Positions 8,795 through 18,074 of a stretch of 64,000 bases of DNA are shown in pieces (positions within the stretch are counted from its first letter, which is position 1; every line of letters begins with the position of its first letter). The notes below the pieces were generated by a model. It saw only the letters and a list, made by a program, of their open reading frames with translations. It had not been told where the DNA came from and ran no database searches. The stretch lies in contig LR594585.1 of the NCBI GenBank assembly GCA_901538445.1, positions 1,639,369-1,703,368 of the forward strand. Reading direction: 5' to 3'. The DNA comes from Gemmataceae bacterium. Lineage in GTDB: Bacteria > Planctomycetota > Planctomycetia > Gemmatales > Gemmataceae. Both the position numbers and the translations under genes were made by a program.

Positions 8795-10565
8795 GAACGA
8801 TGCCGAAGCCCCCCTGGAGAACCAGGGCGCGCCCGACGTTCTCGAACTCGACCTGTCCCTGCTCGCGGACGTGCGAACCGACGGGCGGTTCGAGCGGCCG
8901 CTGGAGCCGAACGTCCGCGAGACGCGGCTGCTCACCGACTCGCCGTGGGTGCGGTCCGTTGGGCGGCTCGAGCTCAGCGTCGCCACCGAGGGGTGGACGT
9001 TCCCGGCCCCGCCCGTCGAGCTCCCGCCGCCGGCCCCGAAGCCCGCGGCCGAGCTCGCCGAGGGCCGGCACGTCGCCAACCTCCCGCAGCTCCCCGATAA
9101 GGACACGGTGCAGAAGCAGCGGGTGCGGGTCAAGCCGACCGCCGACATGGTGATGGTCAAGGACCGTCTCCTGTGCCTGCTCCAGCCGCCGCTAGACGGG
9201 CTGTTCGACGGCCGATCGCTGGAGGTGCCGTTCGCGCCGTTCCCGTACCAGCTCGAGGGCATCCGGTTCCTGATGCCGCGGACCGCGGCGCTGCTGGCCG
9301 ACGAGATGGGCCTGGGCAAGACGGCCCAGATCATCCTCGCGCTGCGGCTGTTGTTCCACCAGGGCGCGATCCGCCGCGGGCTCATCGTGTGCCCGAAGCC
9401 GCTCGTGTTCAACTGGGCGCGCGAGCTGAAGTCGTGGGCCCCGGACCTGCCGTTCGAGACCATCGAGGGCGACCCCGAGCGCCGCCGCACCGCGTGGTTC
9501 ACGTCGAACTGCCCGCTCAAGGTGGTGAACTACGAGACCCTGTCCCGAGACGCGGACCACTCCAGCGACCCGCGGGTGAAGTTCGACGTGGTGGTGCTCG
9601 ACGAGGCGCAGCGGATCAAGAACCGCGACTCGAAGACGGCGCAGGTGGTGCGGGCGATCCCGCGGGACCGGAGCTGGGCCATCTCCGGCACGCCCATCGA
9701 GAACCACCCCGACGACCTCGTGAACCTGTTCGCGTACCTCGACCCGGGCCGCATCCCGCCCGACACGCCCCCGAAGCGGCTCCAGCAGCTCACGTCGGAC
9801 TGTATCCTGCGCCGCACCAAAGACATCGTCCAGTCGGACATGCCGCCGAAGGTGATGCGCGACCTGGAACTGGAGCTGACCCCGGCCCAGCGCGCCGCGT
9901 ACACCCTCGCCGAGAAGGAGGGGGTGATCCACCTCAACGACCTCGGCGACACGCTCACCGTGCAGCACGTGTTCCAGCTCGTGATGCGGCTCAAGCAGAT
10001 CTGCAACTTCGACCGGCTCACCGGCGAGAGCGCGAAGCTCGAGCAGCTCGTCACCGACATGGAGGAGGTGGCCGAGAGCGGGCAGAAGGCGATCGTGTTC
10101 TCGCAGTGGGTCGAGCCGCTGCACACGATCGCAAAAGCACTGGAACGGTACAACCCGCTGGAGTACCACGGGAAGATCCCGCAGCCCGAGCGGACCCCGA
10201 TCCTCGACAAGTTCAAGAACGACCCGAAGGCGCACGTGCTGCTGATGAGCTACGGCACCGGGAGCGTCGGGCTGAACCTCCAGTTCACGAATTATGTGTT
10301 CCTGTTCGACCGGTGGTGGAACCCGGCGATCGAGGACCAGGCGATCAACCGGGCGCACCGGGTCGGCCAGAAGAGCACGGTGACGGTGACCCGGTTCATC
10401 GCCCGGGAGACGATCGAGCAGCGGATCGCGTCGGTGCTGGACGCGAAGCGGAAGGTGTTCAACGACCTGCTCGCCAACGCCGAGAAGCCCGAGGCGCTGG
10501 GGCTCAGCGAGGACGAGATATTCGGCCTGTTCGACATCCGCAACCGCCCCAAGCGCGCGGCGTAG
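8784..10565 (+). CDS. SNF2-family DEAD/DEAH helicase
   Basis: A 593-residue superfamily 2 ATPase of the SNF2/RapA type. After a ~145-residue Pro-rich N-terminus come motif I (DEMGLGKT, 173-180), motif II (DEAQ, 273-276), motif III-like SGTPIENH, and the C-terminal helicase domain with LLMSYGTGSVGLNLQ and the motif VI region QAINRAHRVGQ. Such enzymes translocate on double-stranded DNA and remodel protein-DNA complexes such as stalled RNA polymerase. It starts at a GTG inside the 3' end of the preceding gene. It lacks the zinc-finger SWIM domain found in many bacterial SNF2 proteins. The precise target is unknown. Confidence 0.92.
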   Translation: MPLENDAEAPLENQGAPDVLELDLSLLADVRTDGRFERPLEPNVRETRLLTDSPWVRSVGRLELSVATEGWTFPAPPVELPPPAPKPAAELAEGRHVANLPQLPDKDTVQKQRVRVKPTADMVMVKDRLLCLLQPPLDGLFDGRSLEVPFAPFPYQLEGIRFLMPRTAALLADEMGLGKTAQIILALRLLFHQGAIRRGLIVCPKPLVFNWARELKSWAPDLPFETIEGDPERRRTAWFTSNCPLKVVNYETLSRDADHSSDPRVKFDVVVLDEAQRIKNRDSKTAQVVRAIPRDRSWAISGTPIENHPDDLVNLFAYLDPGRIPPDTPPKRLQQLTSDCILRRTKDIVQSDMPPKVMRDLELELTPAQRAAYTLAEKEGVIHLNDLGDTLTVQHVFQLVMRLKQICNFDRLTGESAKLEQLVTDMEEVAESGQKAIVFSQWVEPLHTIAKALERYNPLEYHGKIPQPERTPILDKFKNDPKAHVLLMSYGTGSVGLNLQFTNYVFLFDRWWNPAIEDQAINRAHRVGQKSTVTVTRFIARETIEQRIASVLDAKRKVFNDLLANAEKPEALGLSEDEIFGLFDIRNRPKRAA

Positions 10566-10597
10566 AGTTCGTTACCCCGCGGTTACCGGGTCTTGGG

Positions 10598-10603
10598 TAT
10601 ACT
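10598..10603 (+). promoter_or_regulatory. Possible -10 box (TATACT)
   Basis: TATACT lies 37 bases upstream of the GTG start at 10640, just after the helicase stop. I see no convincing -35 hexamer at the usual distance. This would give the CxxCH protein its own promoter. Confidence 0.3.
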
Positions 10604-10639
10604 CGGGTCGTGTCCCTCGCCCCACCGGGAGATCGACCC

Positions 10640-11806
10640 GTGCCCACCCGGACCCGCTTGCTCGTCGCCGCGGCCCTCGCCGCTTCCGTGCTCGCCACCA
10701 CGCACGCCGCCGACCCGCCGAAGGCTGTCGAGCGCGACCCGCTCGACGTGTTGTACCTCGAACCGGACCCGAACCCGGACCTGCCCGACCGCGGCCGGGT
10801 CCTGCTGCCGCGGGACATGCTCCTGCAGCGGTACCCGTTCGTGTCGCTCGAGCCGCGGCTCGCGTTCGACGCCCCGGCCCGGAAGCGGCTCGCGAAGTCG
10901 CTGCCCTCGGCGGTACCCGATCTGCCGGCCGCCAAGCCGCCGGGCCGGGGCGGGCCGGCGGAGGTGTCGGACAAGGTCGGCCCCGCCGCCCGGTACGTCC
11001 TCGACATCGAGGCACGCCTGGCCGACGAGGAGTCGTTCCGGCGGGCCTCGGCGCTGGCCGAACTGCACCAGGTCGAGGTGCGCAAGTTCGTGACGAACCC
11101 CGGCTTCGGCTTCCGCCGGATGATCATCCGCCCCTCGCAGCACACGCTCGACGACCCGGGCGACTGGTCCGAGGGCGACCGCGGCGAGGCCGTCACGCTC
11201 CCGAAGGACGGCACGTTCTTCACCGCGAGCGCCGACAAGAAGGGCCCGACGCTGCCGTCCGAAGCGGCGATGGCCCGGTTCCACACGAGCGCCGCGTACG
11301 GCTTCTCGCGGCCCGACTCGTGGGGGCTGGTGAAGAGCAAGAAAGAGGTCGCCGGGTTCCAGCCGCACGCCCTCGCGGGCCACCCGGACCCCGAGGCGCG
11401 GCGGTCGCTCGACCGCGACAACCCGGTCAAGGACAAGGACGGCCGCGTGCTCCGCTACCCGACGAAGGAGCAGTGGCTGGTCCGCAGCGTCGAACTCATC
11501 AGCCTGCTCGTTCACGACACGCCGGTCGCGTACGTCAACCCCGAGAAGCGGCTGCCCACGATGGCCGCGGTGAAGGACGCGAAGACCCGCGACCTGACCG
11601 AGCCCGAAACGCGGGCGCTCAAGGAGCTGGCCGGCGGCAAGGACGTGGTGGTCCTCGACGCGGTCACCAACCAGGTGCGCATGGTCGGGGCGATCCGCAT
11701 GGCCGGTGCGTGCACGAAGTGCCACGAGGGGAGCCGCGGCGACGTGCTCGGCGCGTTCAGCTATGATCTGGTGCGCGTCCCGGCCTACGTCCCGCCGGAG
11801 AAGTGA
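10640..11806 (+). CDS. Secreted protein with C-terminal CxxCH heme motif
   Basis: A 388-residue exported protein: signal peptide about residues 1-24 (ALAASVLATTHA), then a Pro/Arg-rich body and, near the C-terminus, CTKCH at 358-362. CxxCH is the covalent heme c attachment signature, here followed by EGSRGDVLGAFSY. A single heme c at the C-terminus suggests a periplasmic electron-transfer or sensing role. The body matches no family I recognise. The start is a GTG with GGGAGA about eight bases upstream. It follows the helicase by 74 bases but probably has an independent promoter. No cytochrome maturation gene is adjacent. Confidence 0.8.
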   Translation: MPTRTRLLVAAALAASVLATTHAADPPKAVERDPLDVLYLEPDPNPDLPDRGRVLLPRDMLLQRYPFVSLEPRLAFDAPARKRLAKSLPSAVPDLPAAKPPGRGGPAEVSDKVGPAARYVLDIEARLADEESFRRASALAELHQVEVRKFVTNPGFGFRRMIIRPSQHTLDDPGDWSEGDRGEAVTLPKDGTFFTASADKKGPTLPSEAAMARFHTSAAYGFSRPDSWGLVKSKKEVAGFQPHALAGHPDPEARRSLDRDNPVKDKDGRVLRYPTKEQWLVRSVELISLLVHDTPVAYVNPEKRLPTMAAVKDAKTRDLTEPETRALKELAGGKDVVVLDAVTNQVRMVGAIRMAGACTKCHEGSRGDVLGAFSYDLVRVPAYVPPEK

Positions 11807-11821
11807 CGCCGAACGCATCTC

Positions 11822-11885
11822 GGCGAGCCGTGTGTGTCAACACACGGGGGCGCCTCAACCCGTGTGTTGACACACACGGCTCGCC
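11822..11885. repeat. Perfect 27-bp inverted repeat, GGCGAGC type
   Basis: The arms 11822-11848 and 11859-11885 are perfect reverse complements with a 10-base loop. The ends are GGCGAGC and GCTCGCC. It lies between two convergent genes (stops at 11806 and 11892), so it could also terminate transcription from both sides, but there is no T-run. Confidence 0.9.
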
Positions 11886-11891
11886 AGGATG

Positions 11892-13292
11892 TTACTGCCC
11901 CCGCAGCACGACGAAATCCACCTCGCCGTTGGGCCGCAGTACGTGGAGCACGGCCCCCTTCTCGCGGCTCGCTCGCTCGACGGCGGTCCGGAAGTCGTCG
12001 GGCGTCGCGACCGGGAACCGGTCCACCTGGATCACGAGCATCCCGCGGCCCACGCCCGACTGCGCCGCGAGGCTGTTCGGCGTGACGGCCGCGACCTGCA
12101 CCGCCTTCGCGCCCTTCGGCAGCCCGAGCTTCACCGCCGCGTCCGCGGTGACCTCGATCACGGTCAGCCCGACGGCGTCGAGGCTCATCGCGGCTTGCAG
12201 CGGCGGCCCCGGGACCGCGCCGGCCGCGGGCGCGACGTCGAGTTGCTCGACGGGCGCGACGCGGGTCTGGAACGCCTGCCCGTTGCGGACCACGACGACG
12301 GCCACCGGCTGGCCCGCGGGCACGGCGACGACCGCCTTCAGCATCTCCCGCGGGGTGGTGACGGCCTGTCCGTTGAAGGTGGTGACCACGTCGCCGACGC
12401 CGAGGTTGGCCGCCTCGCCCGGCGACTTCGCGACGACCTCCGAGATCACCACGCCGCCGCCTGGCTTGAGCTTGTTCCGCGTGGCCGCGTCCTCGTCCAG
12501 TTCGCGGACCTGCACGCCGATCGACGGGCGCTTCACGGCCCCGTTGCGGATCAGGTCGGCGGCGACGGCGTCCGCCAGTTTGCCCGACACCGCGAGCCCG
12601 ACCCCCTGGAACCCGCCGCTCCGGGTCTTGATCGCCGACGTCAGGCCGATCAGCTTACCCTCGGTACTCACGAGCGGGCCGCCGCTGTTGCCGGCGTTCA
12701 CGGCCGCGTCGAACTGGATGAAGTCCTCGACGACGTTGACGTTCAGGTTCCGCCGGCCGCGGGCGCTGACGATCCCCTGTGTGACCGACCCGGTGAGCCC
12801 GAACGGCGCGCCGAACGCGAGCACGCGGTCGCCCGGTTCCATCGCCTCGCTGTTGCCGAACTCGACGAACGGGAACGGGGCCGGGTCCTCGATGCGGACG
12901 ATCGCGAGGTCGGTCTTCGGATCGCGGCGGATCTCCTTTGCAGGGAACGTCCGTCCGTCCGAGAGCGTGACATCGAGTGCGGTGGCGTCGGCGACGAGGT
13001 GGTTGCAGGTGAGGACGATCCCGGCCGGGTGGATGAGGACGCCGGAGCCGAACCCGGGGTCCGGGTCGTCGAGCTTCGGGCGGGCCTTAGTCTTCCCCTC
13101 GATGACGACAACCGCCGGGGCGACCCGCTTGACGACCGGTGCGTACGAGTTCCAGTCGCGCGGGAGGGCCGGACCGCCGGCGGGTGCGGGGACCGGCGGC
13201 TGGCCGACGAGCCGCGGGCCGAACGCGAGGCCGCCGATCAGACCAAGCGCGAGGTACGCAATCGCTCGCCGTGAGGGGGCAGAAGGTGACAT
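11892..13292 (-). CDS. HtrA/DegP-type serine protease with two PDZ domains
   Basis: A 466-residue envelope protease. An N-terminal hydrophobic segment (about 9-28) acts as signal or anchor. The trypsin-like domain carries the triad His98 (LTCNHLV), Asp128 (KTDLAIV) and Ser203 (GNSGGPL). Two PDZ-like regions follow, about 235-330 and 365-460, as in DegP/DegQ. Proteins of this family degrade misfolded periplasmic proteins and some act as chaperones. The gene is monocistronic on the minus strand, bounded by a palindrome at each end (11822-11885 and 13363-13426). No sigma-E-like regulator is visible. The call is firm; which DegP/Q/S class it belongs to is not. Confidence 0.93.
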   Translation of the reverse strand: MSPSAPSRRAIAYLALGLIGGLAFGPRLVGQPPVPAPAGGPALPRDWNSYAPVVKRVAPAVVVIEGKTKARPKLDDPDPGFGSGVLIHPAGIVLTCNHLVADATALDVTLSDGRTFPAKEIRRDPKTDLAIVRIEDPAPFPFVEFGNSEAMEPGDRVLAFGAPFGLTGSVTQGIVSARGRRNLNVNVVEDFIQFDAAVNAGNSGGPLVSTEGKLIGLTSAIKTRSGGFQGVGLAVSGKLADAVAADLIRNGAVKRPSIGVQVRELDEDAATRNKLKPGGGVVISEVVAKSPGEAANLGVGDVVTTFNGQAVTTPREMLKAVVAVPAGQPVAVVVVRNGQAFQTRVAPVEQLDVAPAAGAVPGPPLQAAMSLDAVGLTVIEVTADAAVKLGLPKGAKAVQVAAVTPNSLAAQSGVGRGMLVIQVDRFPVATPDDFRTAVERASREKGAVLHVLRPNGEVDFVVLRGQ

Positions 13293-13362
13293 GGTGCCGA
13301 CTCCGAGGTGTGCGCCGGGTGACGGCGCATTCTACCGCACGGGCGATGTGGTGGGCGCGTTT

Positions 13363-13426
13363 GGCGAGCCGGGAGCGTGAGCGACCCGAGCAACGTTGCT
13401 CCGGTCGCCGACGCTCCCGGCTCGCC
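13363..13426. repeat. 64-bp palindrome, diverged copy of 42538-42601
   Basis: This begins GGCGAGCCGGGAGCGTGAGC and ends GCTCCCGGCTCGCC around a GCAACGTTGC centre. It matches the perfect palindrome at 42538-42601 except for a few changes in the arms. It sits between the protease gene and the small zinc-ribbon gene. Confidence 0.88.
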
Positions 13427-13449
13427 CGAGCTACTGGTGTCTTCGCGAC

Positions 13450-13665
13450 TCACGCCGCACGGCGCTCGGCCCGGGCGCCGCCGGTGCGGACCCCACGGGG
13501 GCCGGTCCGGCGGTCCCGCGTCTCCGGTTCGCGGCACACCAGGGTGTGCTTCCCGCACCCGGGGCACGGCTGCGCCTCGACCGCCTGCCGCTCGTAGTCC
13601 GAGTACCCACCGACCCGGGGCCACCGCAACTCGCACGCCGCGCACGTTACCGTCCAACTCTCCAC
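13450..13665 (-). CDS. Small putative zinc-ribbon protein
   Basis: A 71-residue protein with two cysteine pairs, CAAC (residues 9-12) and CPGC (34-37), spaced as in a zinc ribbon, followed by a basic Arg-rich tail. It starts with a GTG that has AAGGTG upstream. It lies 21 bases downstream of the glycosyltransferase gene on the same strand, so the two are probably co-transcribed. Its function is unknown; nucleic-acid or protein binding is possible. The Cys pairs support a real gene, but its short length keeps the confidence moderate. Confidence 0.6.
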   Translation of the reverse strand: MESWTVTCAACELRWPRVGGYSDYERQAVEAQPCPGCGKHTLVCREPETRDRRTGPRGVRTGGARAERRAA

Positions 13666-13686
13666 GACAGCACCTTACCAGTTGAG

Positions 13687-15339
13687 TTAGTAGAGCGAGC
13701 CGGTACCGGGCGGGGACACGCGGGCGAACCCGCGGAACCCGTGACACACCCAGACCGCCCAGCCCGCCACGGGGACCCCGTCGGGCGCAACGACCACCTG
13801 CATCGGCGGTTCGACCCACTCGAACGCGGCGGCCACGTCCGCCCCGATGTCCCCGACGATCACGAACGTCCGCCCCAGGAACTCTTGCGCGTCGGCCGCG
13901 GGGTTCGGGTGCCACACGTCGTACTGGCTGTACCGGTCGGACCGGTTCGCGACGCCGACGGCGTGGGCCCGGGGGTGCCCGGCGCAGTAGAACCCGAGCT
14001 GGCCCGGCAGGGTCCAGTGCGTGCCGGCCAGCACGGGCTCCGCGCCCGTCTCGGTGCGAACGCGGGCGCGGACCGCGTCGATCTCGCTCGCCAGTTCCCG
14101 CCACCCGGTCAGGCGAGCGGTCAGGTCGAGGCGGCGGACCGGGTACGGCTCCGTGGCGGACGGCGGGCCGGAGACCGCGGCGATCGCGGGCCGCACCGGG
14201 CCCGGGAAGTGCTGCACGGCGATCGCACCGACCGCCAGGAGCGTCGAGGCGCCCAGGCACGCGGAGGTGAGCCGCGGTCGGGCTGCGAGTTGCTCGCGGG
14301 TCCACGCGACGGCCAGGACGATCCCGCCGACGTAGGCCGGGGCCGGCCAGTTCGGCTGGCCCGACTTCACGATGCTCGCGGCCCCGAAGAACAGCCAGAC
14401 CGGGACCGACGCCCACCACAGGAGCGCGACCGCCGGGTCGGCCCCGCGGACCGGGCGGAACCGCCACCCGGCCGTTGCGAACGCGACCATCCAGAACGCG
14501 AACAGCATTCCGAGCTGGCCGATGAGGAAGCCGGGCACCCCGCTCCCGGCGTTCTCCTTCCGCACCCCGACCTGCCCGAACACGTGCCGGAAGGTGACCC
14601 AGTCGTGCCCCGCGTTCCACGCCAGCACGGGCACCCAGCCGAGGGCCGTCCCCGCGGCGAGGAGCCAGAACCCGGGCCGGCGGAACTCGCCCCGGCGGTG
14701 GGCGAGGAGGAACGCGGCGACCGCGACCGGGAGCAGCGCCATCGTGTACTTCGCGAGCACCCCGACGCCGCACAGCGTGGCGGCCGCGGCCCACCAGCGG
14801 GTGCGGCCGGTCTCGATGGCCCGGGCCACGCACACCAGCGCCCACGCCCAGCACACGAGGAACGGCGGGTCGATGGTCATGACCACCGCCCCGGCCCGCA
14901 CGAGCGGGAGCGCGGCGGCCGCGAGTACGGCCGCGAGGCCCAGCGCCGGGGACCGGAACGCCCGGGCCGCGAGGACGTACCACGCCCCGAGCAGGGCCGC
15001 GTGGCACGCCGCCGCCGGGAGCCGCACCGCGGCCGTCAGGTCGCCGGTCGCGGCCACGCTGAGCGGCCCGAACACCTCGCAGCTCGCGCGGATCAGCCAC
15101 GCGACGAGCGGCCCCTTGCTGTAGTAGCTCCAGTCGAGGTTCCGGGACCAGTCCCAGTAGTGCGCTTCGTCGGCCGAGAGGGCGTGGGGGCTGAGGAACC
15201 ACAGGTACACGACGGTGGCGGCGGTCGAGGCGACGCCGGCGAGCAGGGCGACGGCCCCGGCCCCGGGGGCGGGGACGCGAGGCCGCGCGAGCCCCGCGAG
15301 GTGCCGCAGCGGCGTCAGGCGCGTCAGTGGTGCGGGCAT
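13687..15339 (-). CDS. GT39-like membrane glycosyltransferase
   Basis: A 550-residue polytopic protein resembling the ArnT/PMT family, which transfers sugars from polyprenyl-phosphate donors to lipid or protein on the outer face of the cytoplasmic membrane. After the first membrane helix comes the family's acidic loop motif, SADEAHYWDWSRNLDW (about 54-69), then roughly ten further membrane segments and a soluble C-terminal domain of about 180 residues. The start at ATG 15339 has GGAGG nine bases upstream. The small zinc-ribbon gene follows at 21 bases. The sugar and acceptor cannot be predicted. Confidence 0.85.
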   Translation of the reverse strand: MPAPLTRLTPLRHLAGLARPRVPAPGAGAVALLAGVASTAATVVYLWFLSPHALSADEAHYWDWSRNLDWSYYSKGPLVAWLIRASCEVFGPLSVAATGDLTAAVRLPAAACHAALLGAWYVLAARAFRSPALGLAAVLAAAALPLVRAGAVVMTIDPPFLVCWAWALVCVARAIETGRTRWWAAAATLCGVGVLAKYTMALLPVAVAAFLLAHRRGEFRRPGFWLLAAGTALGWVPVLAWNAGHDWVTFRHVFGQVGVRKENAGSGVPGFLIGQLGMLFAFWMVAFATAGWRFRPVRGADPAVALLWWASVPVWLFFGAASIVKSGQPNWPAPAYVGGIVLAVAWTREQLAARPRLTSACLGASTLLAVGAIAVQHFPGPVRPAIAAVSGPPSATEPYPVRRLDLTARLTGWRELASEIDAVRARVRTETGAEPVLAGTHWTLPGQLGFYCAGHPRAHAVGVANRSDRYSQYDVWHPNPAADAQEFLGRTFVIVGDIGADVAAAFEWVEPPMQVVVAPDGVPVAGWAVWVCHGFRGFARVSPPGTGSLY

Positions 15340-15528
15340 GCCGGTGGCCTCCGTCCGCGGGGCGACTCCGAAGCGGCCCGTCATCGCCTGCCCCGCCCCC
15401 GCCGTCAACCCGAACCCGCCGGCCCCGCGCCCCGCCCGCACTTCGCCTTTTCCCGCCCGCCCGGACGTGCTAAAAGCCCCTCGCCTGCCGAGTCCGGCGT
15501 GCGCACACCGCAACGGGGAAGGACTCCC

Positions 15529-17016
15529 GTGTACAAGCTGCTCCTCTGCGTCCGCTACCTCCAGACCCGCTACCTGGCGTTCATCTGCATCGTCAGCGTG
15601 ATGCTCGGGGTCGCCACCCTCATCGTCGTGAACGCCGTCATGAGCGGGTTCAGCACCAAGCTGAAGGACCGGCTCCACGGCGTGCTGTCCGACGTCATCG
15701 TGGACACGGACCGGTCCGACGGGTTCGAGATCAACGACACGCTCGGCAAGGCGCTCACGCCCGACGAGGTCGTCGCCCGGATCATGGCCAGCCCGGCCGG
15801 GCCGAAGATCGCCGCGGTCACCCCGACCATCGAGGTGTTCGCGATCCTCCAGTTCAACTTCCGGGGCCAGGCGATGACCAAGCCGGTCCGCCTCATCGGG
15901 ATCGACCCCGAGGGCCGGGCCGCGGTCGGCGGGTTCGCCGAGTACCTGGTCCGCCAGCACGGGCACGCGAGGCCGAGCTTCGAGCTGACCCCCGAGGCGC
16001 TCAAGCAGCACGAACTCAACCGGCAGCGCCGCGAGCGGGCCGACGCGCTCCAAGTGCCGAACGTGCCGGACCCGAAGCCGCTCGTGCCGGACCCGGCCGC
16101 GCTCCCCGAGCCCGACGACGCGGTGATGAAGCGGGACATGCCGGTCACCAAGCTCAACGGGGCCGTCATCGGGTACACGATCGCCCACTTCCGGTGGCGG
16201 AACGAGCAGGGCGAGGTGGTCGAGGAGGCCGCGCTGAAGCCGGGCGACGACGTGACCCTGTTCACCGCGGGCGGCTCGCAGATCGACGGCGGGCGGATCC
16301 GGCCCGTGTTCGGCAACTTCCTCGTCACCGACTACCTGAAGACGGAGATGAGCGAGTACGACCAGAGCTTCGTGTACGTCCCGCTCGACGTGCTCCAGCG
16401 GCTCCGCACGATGGAGGGCCGGTGCACCGCGTTCCAGATCAAGCTTAAGAACTACGAGGCGGACAAGAAGGACGTGGTGGACGCGCTCCGCGGGATCTTC
16501 GACCCGCGGACCGGGGCCCGGGTCGCGACCTGGGAGGAGCACCAGGGGTCGCTCCTGGCGGCCATCGACGTCGAGCGGGGCATCCTGAACCTGCTCCTGT
16601 TCATGATCGTCGGGGTCGCCGGGTTCAGCATCCTGGCCATCTTCACGATGATCGTGTCTGAGAAGTACCGCGACATCGGCATCCTCAAGTCGCTCGGCGC
16701 GAGCAACCACGGGGTGATGAGCATCTTCGTGTGCTACGGGCTGCTGCTCGGCACCGTCGGGTGCGGGCTCGGTACCGCACTGGGGCTGACGATCACCGAC
16801 AACATCAACGAGATCGAGATGTTCCTGACCCGGGTCACGGGCAAGGCGGTGTTCCCGCGGGACGTGTACTACTTCAAGGACATCCCGACGAACGTGGACA
16901 TGGTGAACGTCGCCGTGGTGAACATCGGCGCGGTCGCCGTCGCGACGCTGTTCAGCCTGCTCCCGGCGTGGCGGGCCGCCCGCCTGCACCCGGTCCGCGC
17001 GCTCCGGTTCGAGTAA
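15529..17016 (+). CDS. LolC/E-like ABC transporter permease (FtsX domain)
   Basis: A 495-residue permease with an N-terminal membrane helix (LAFICIVSVMLGVATLIV), a large periplasmic domain, and a C-terminal FtsX core with three helices. It shows the LolC/E arrangement, including a conserved SEKYRDIGILKSLGAS segment. Such proteins extract lipoproteins from the inner membrane or move other lipids. The start is a GTG preceded by GGGAAGGA. The ATPase gene follows 95 bases downstream. Insertions in the periplasmic domain (DPKPLVPDPAALPEPDD) are Pro-rich and unlike the enterobacterial proteins. Lipoprotein export is the best guess; MacB-like export is the alternative. Confidence 0.86.
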   Translation: MYKLLLCVRYLQTRYLAFICIVSVMLGVATLIVVNAVMSGFSTKLKDRLHGVLSDVIVDTDRSDGFEINDTLGKALTPDEVVARIMASPAGPKIAAVTPTIEVFAILQFNFRGQAMTKPVRLIGIDPEGRAAVGGFAEYLVRQHGHARPSFELTPEALKQHELNRQRRERADALQVPNVPDPKPLVPDPAALPEPDDAVMKRDMPVTKLNGAVIGYTIAHFRWRNEQGEVVEEAALKPGDDVTLFTAGGSQIDGGRIRPVFGNFLVTDYLKTEMSEYDQSFVYVPLDVLQRLRTMEGRCTAFQIKLKNYEADKKDVVDALRGIFDPRTGARVATWEEHQGSLLAAIDVERGILNLLLFMIVGVAGFSILAIFTMIVSEKYRDIGILKSLGASNHGVMSIFVCYGLLLGTVGCGLGTALGLTITDNINEIEMFLTRVTGKAVFPRDVYYFKDIPTNVDMVNVAVVNIGAVAVATLFSLLPAWRAARLHPVRALRFE

Positions 17017-17020
17017 CTCG

Positions 17021-17099
17021 GAGCGCGGAACTCGGAGTGCGGAGTGGAGACACTCCGCCCCCGAGTTTTGACTCCGCAGTCCGCACTCCGCACTCCGAC
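17021..17099. repeat. GCGGAGTGCGGAGT-type inverted repeat
   Basis: Between the permease and ATPase genes, CGGAACTCGGAGTGCGGAGT runs into a reverse-complement block GCAGTCCGCACTCCGCACTC. The same unit recurs at 50393-50416 and 50480-50514. It separates the two genes of one operon without being an obvious terminator. Confidence 0.65.
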
Positions 17100-17111
17100 T
17101 TTGGTGAAACG

Positions 17112-17849
<738 letters not shown>

Positions 17850-17861
17850 CCTCCGGGGATC

Positions 17862-18062
17862 GGGGATGGGAGGTTGTAGATTGGAATGAGCGTGGGCGTC
17901 ACTCTTCGTCGAGACGACCGATCACCTGGCGAGCGGGGGGCGTGAGCCCCCCGAGTCTTCAGTTAGACTCGGGGGGCTCACGCCCCCCGCTCGCCAGGTT
18001 CAACGAGGGTTTCGACGGAGCATGGGCGTCACTTTCTTCCCAATTCCCAACCTCCCATTCCC
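17862..18062. repeat. Nested palindrome with a perfect 34-bp core
   Basis: The core arms 17925-17958 and 17965-17998 are perfect 34-base reverse complements with a six-base loop; the ends are CCTGGCGAGC and GCTCGCCAGG. Outside them, 17862-17884 (GGGGATGGGAGGTTG...) pairs imperfectly with 18039-18062. The flanks also hold a direct repeat, GAGCGTGGGCGTCACTCTT (17888-17906) and GAGCATGGGCGTCACTTT (18018-18035). The element fills the 225-base gap before the class-IV aminotransferase gene. Confidence 0.85.
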
Positions 18063-18074
18063 AACCACCTCGCC

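Noticed and set aside
13687-15339. A conserved sugar-biosynthesis cluster around the glycosyltransferase gene
   Set aside because: No nucleotide-sugar or polysaccharide genes are adjacent; neighbours are a protease, a zinc-ribbon protein and an ABC pair.
13396-15528. A very long plus-strand open frame continuous with the ABC permease gene
   Set aside because: The upstream ~710 codons are Arg/Pro/Gly-rich and lie opposite the GT39-like gene; the permease has its own GTG start and ribosome site at 15529.
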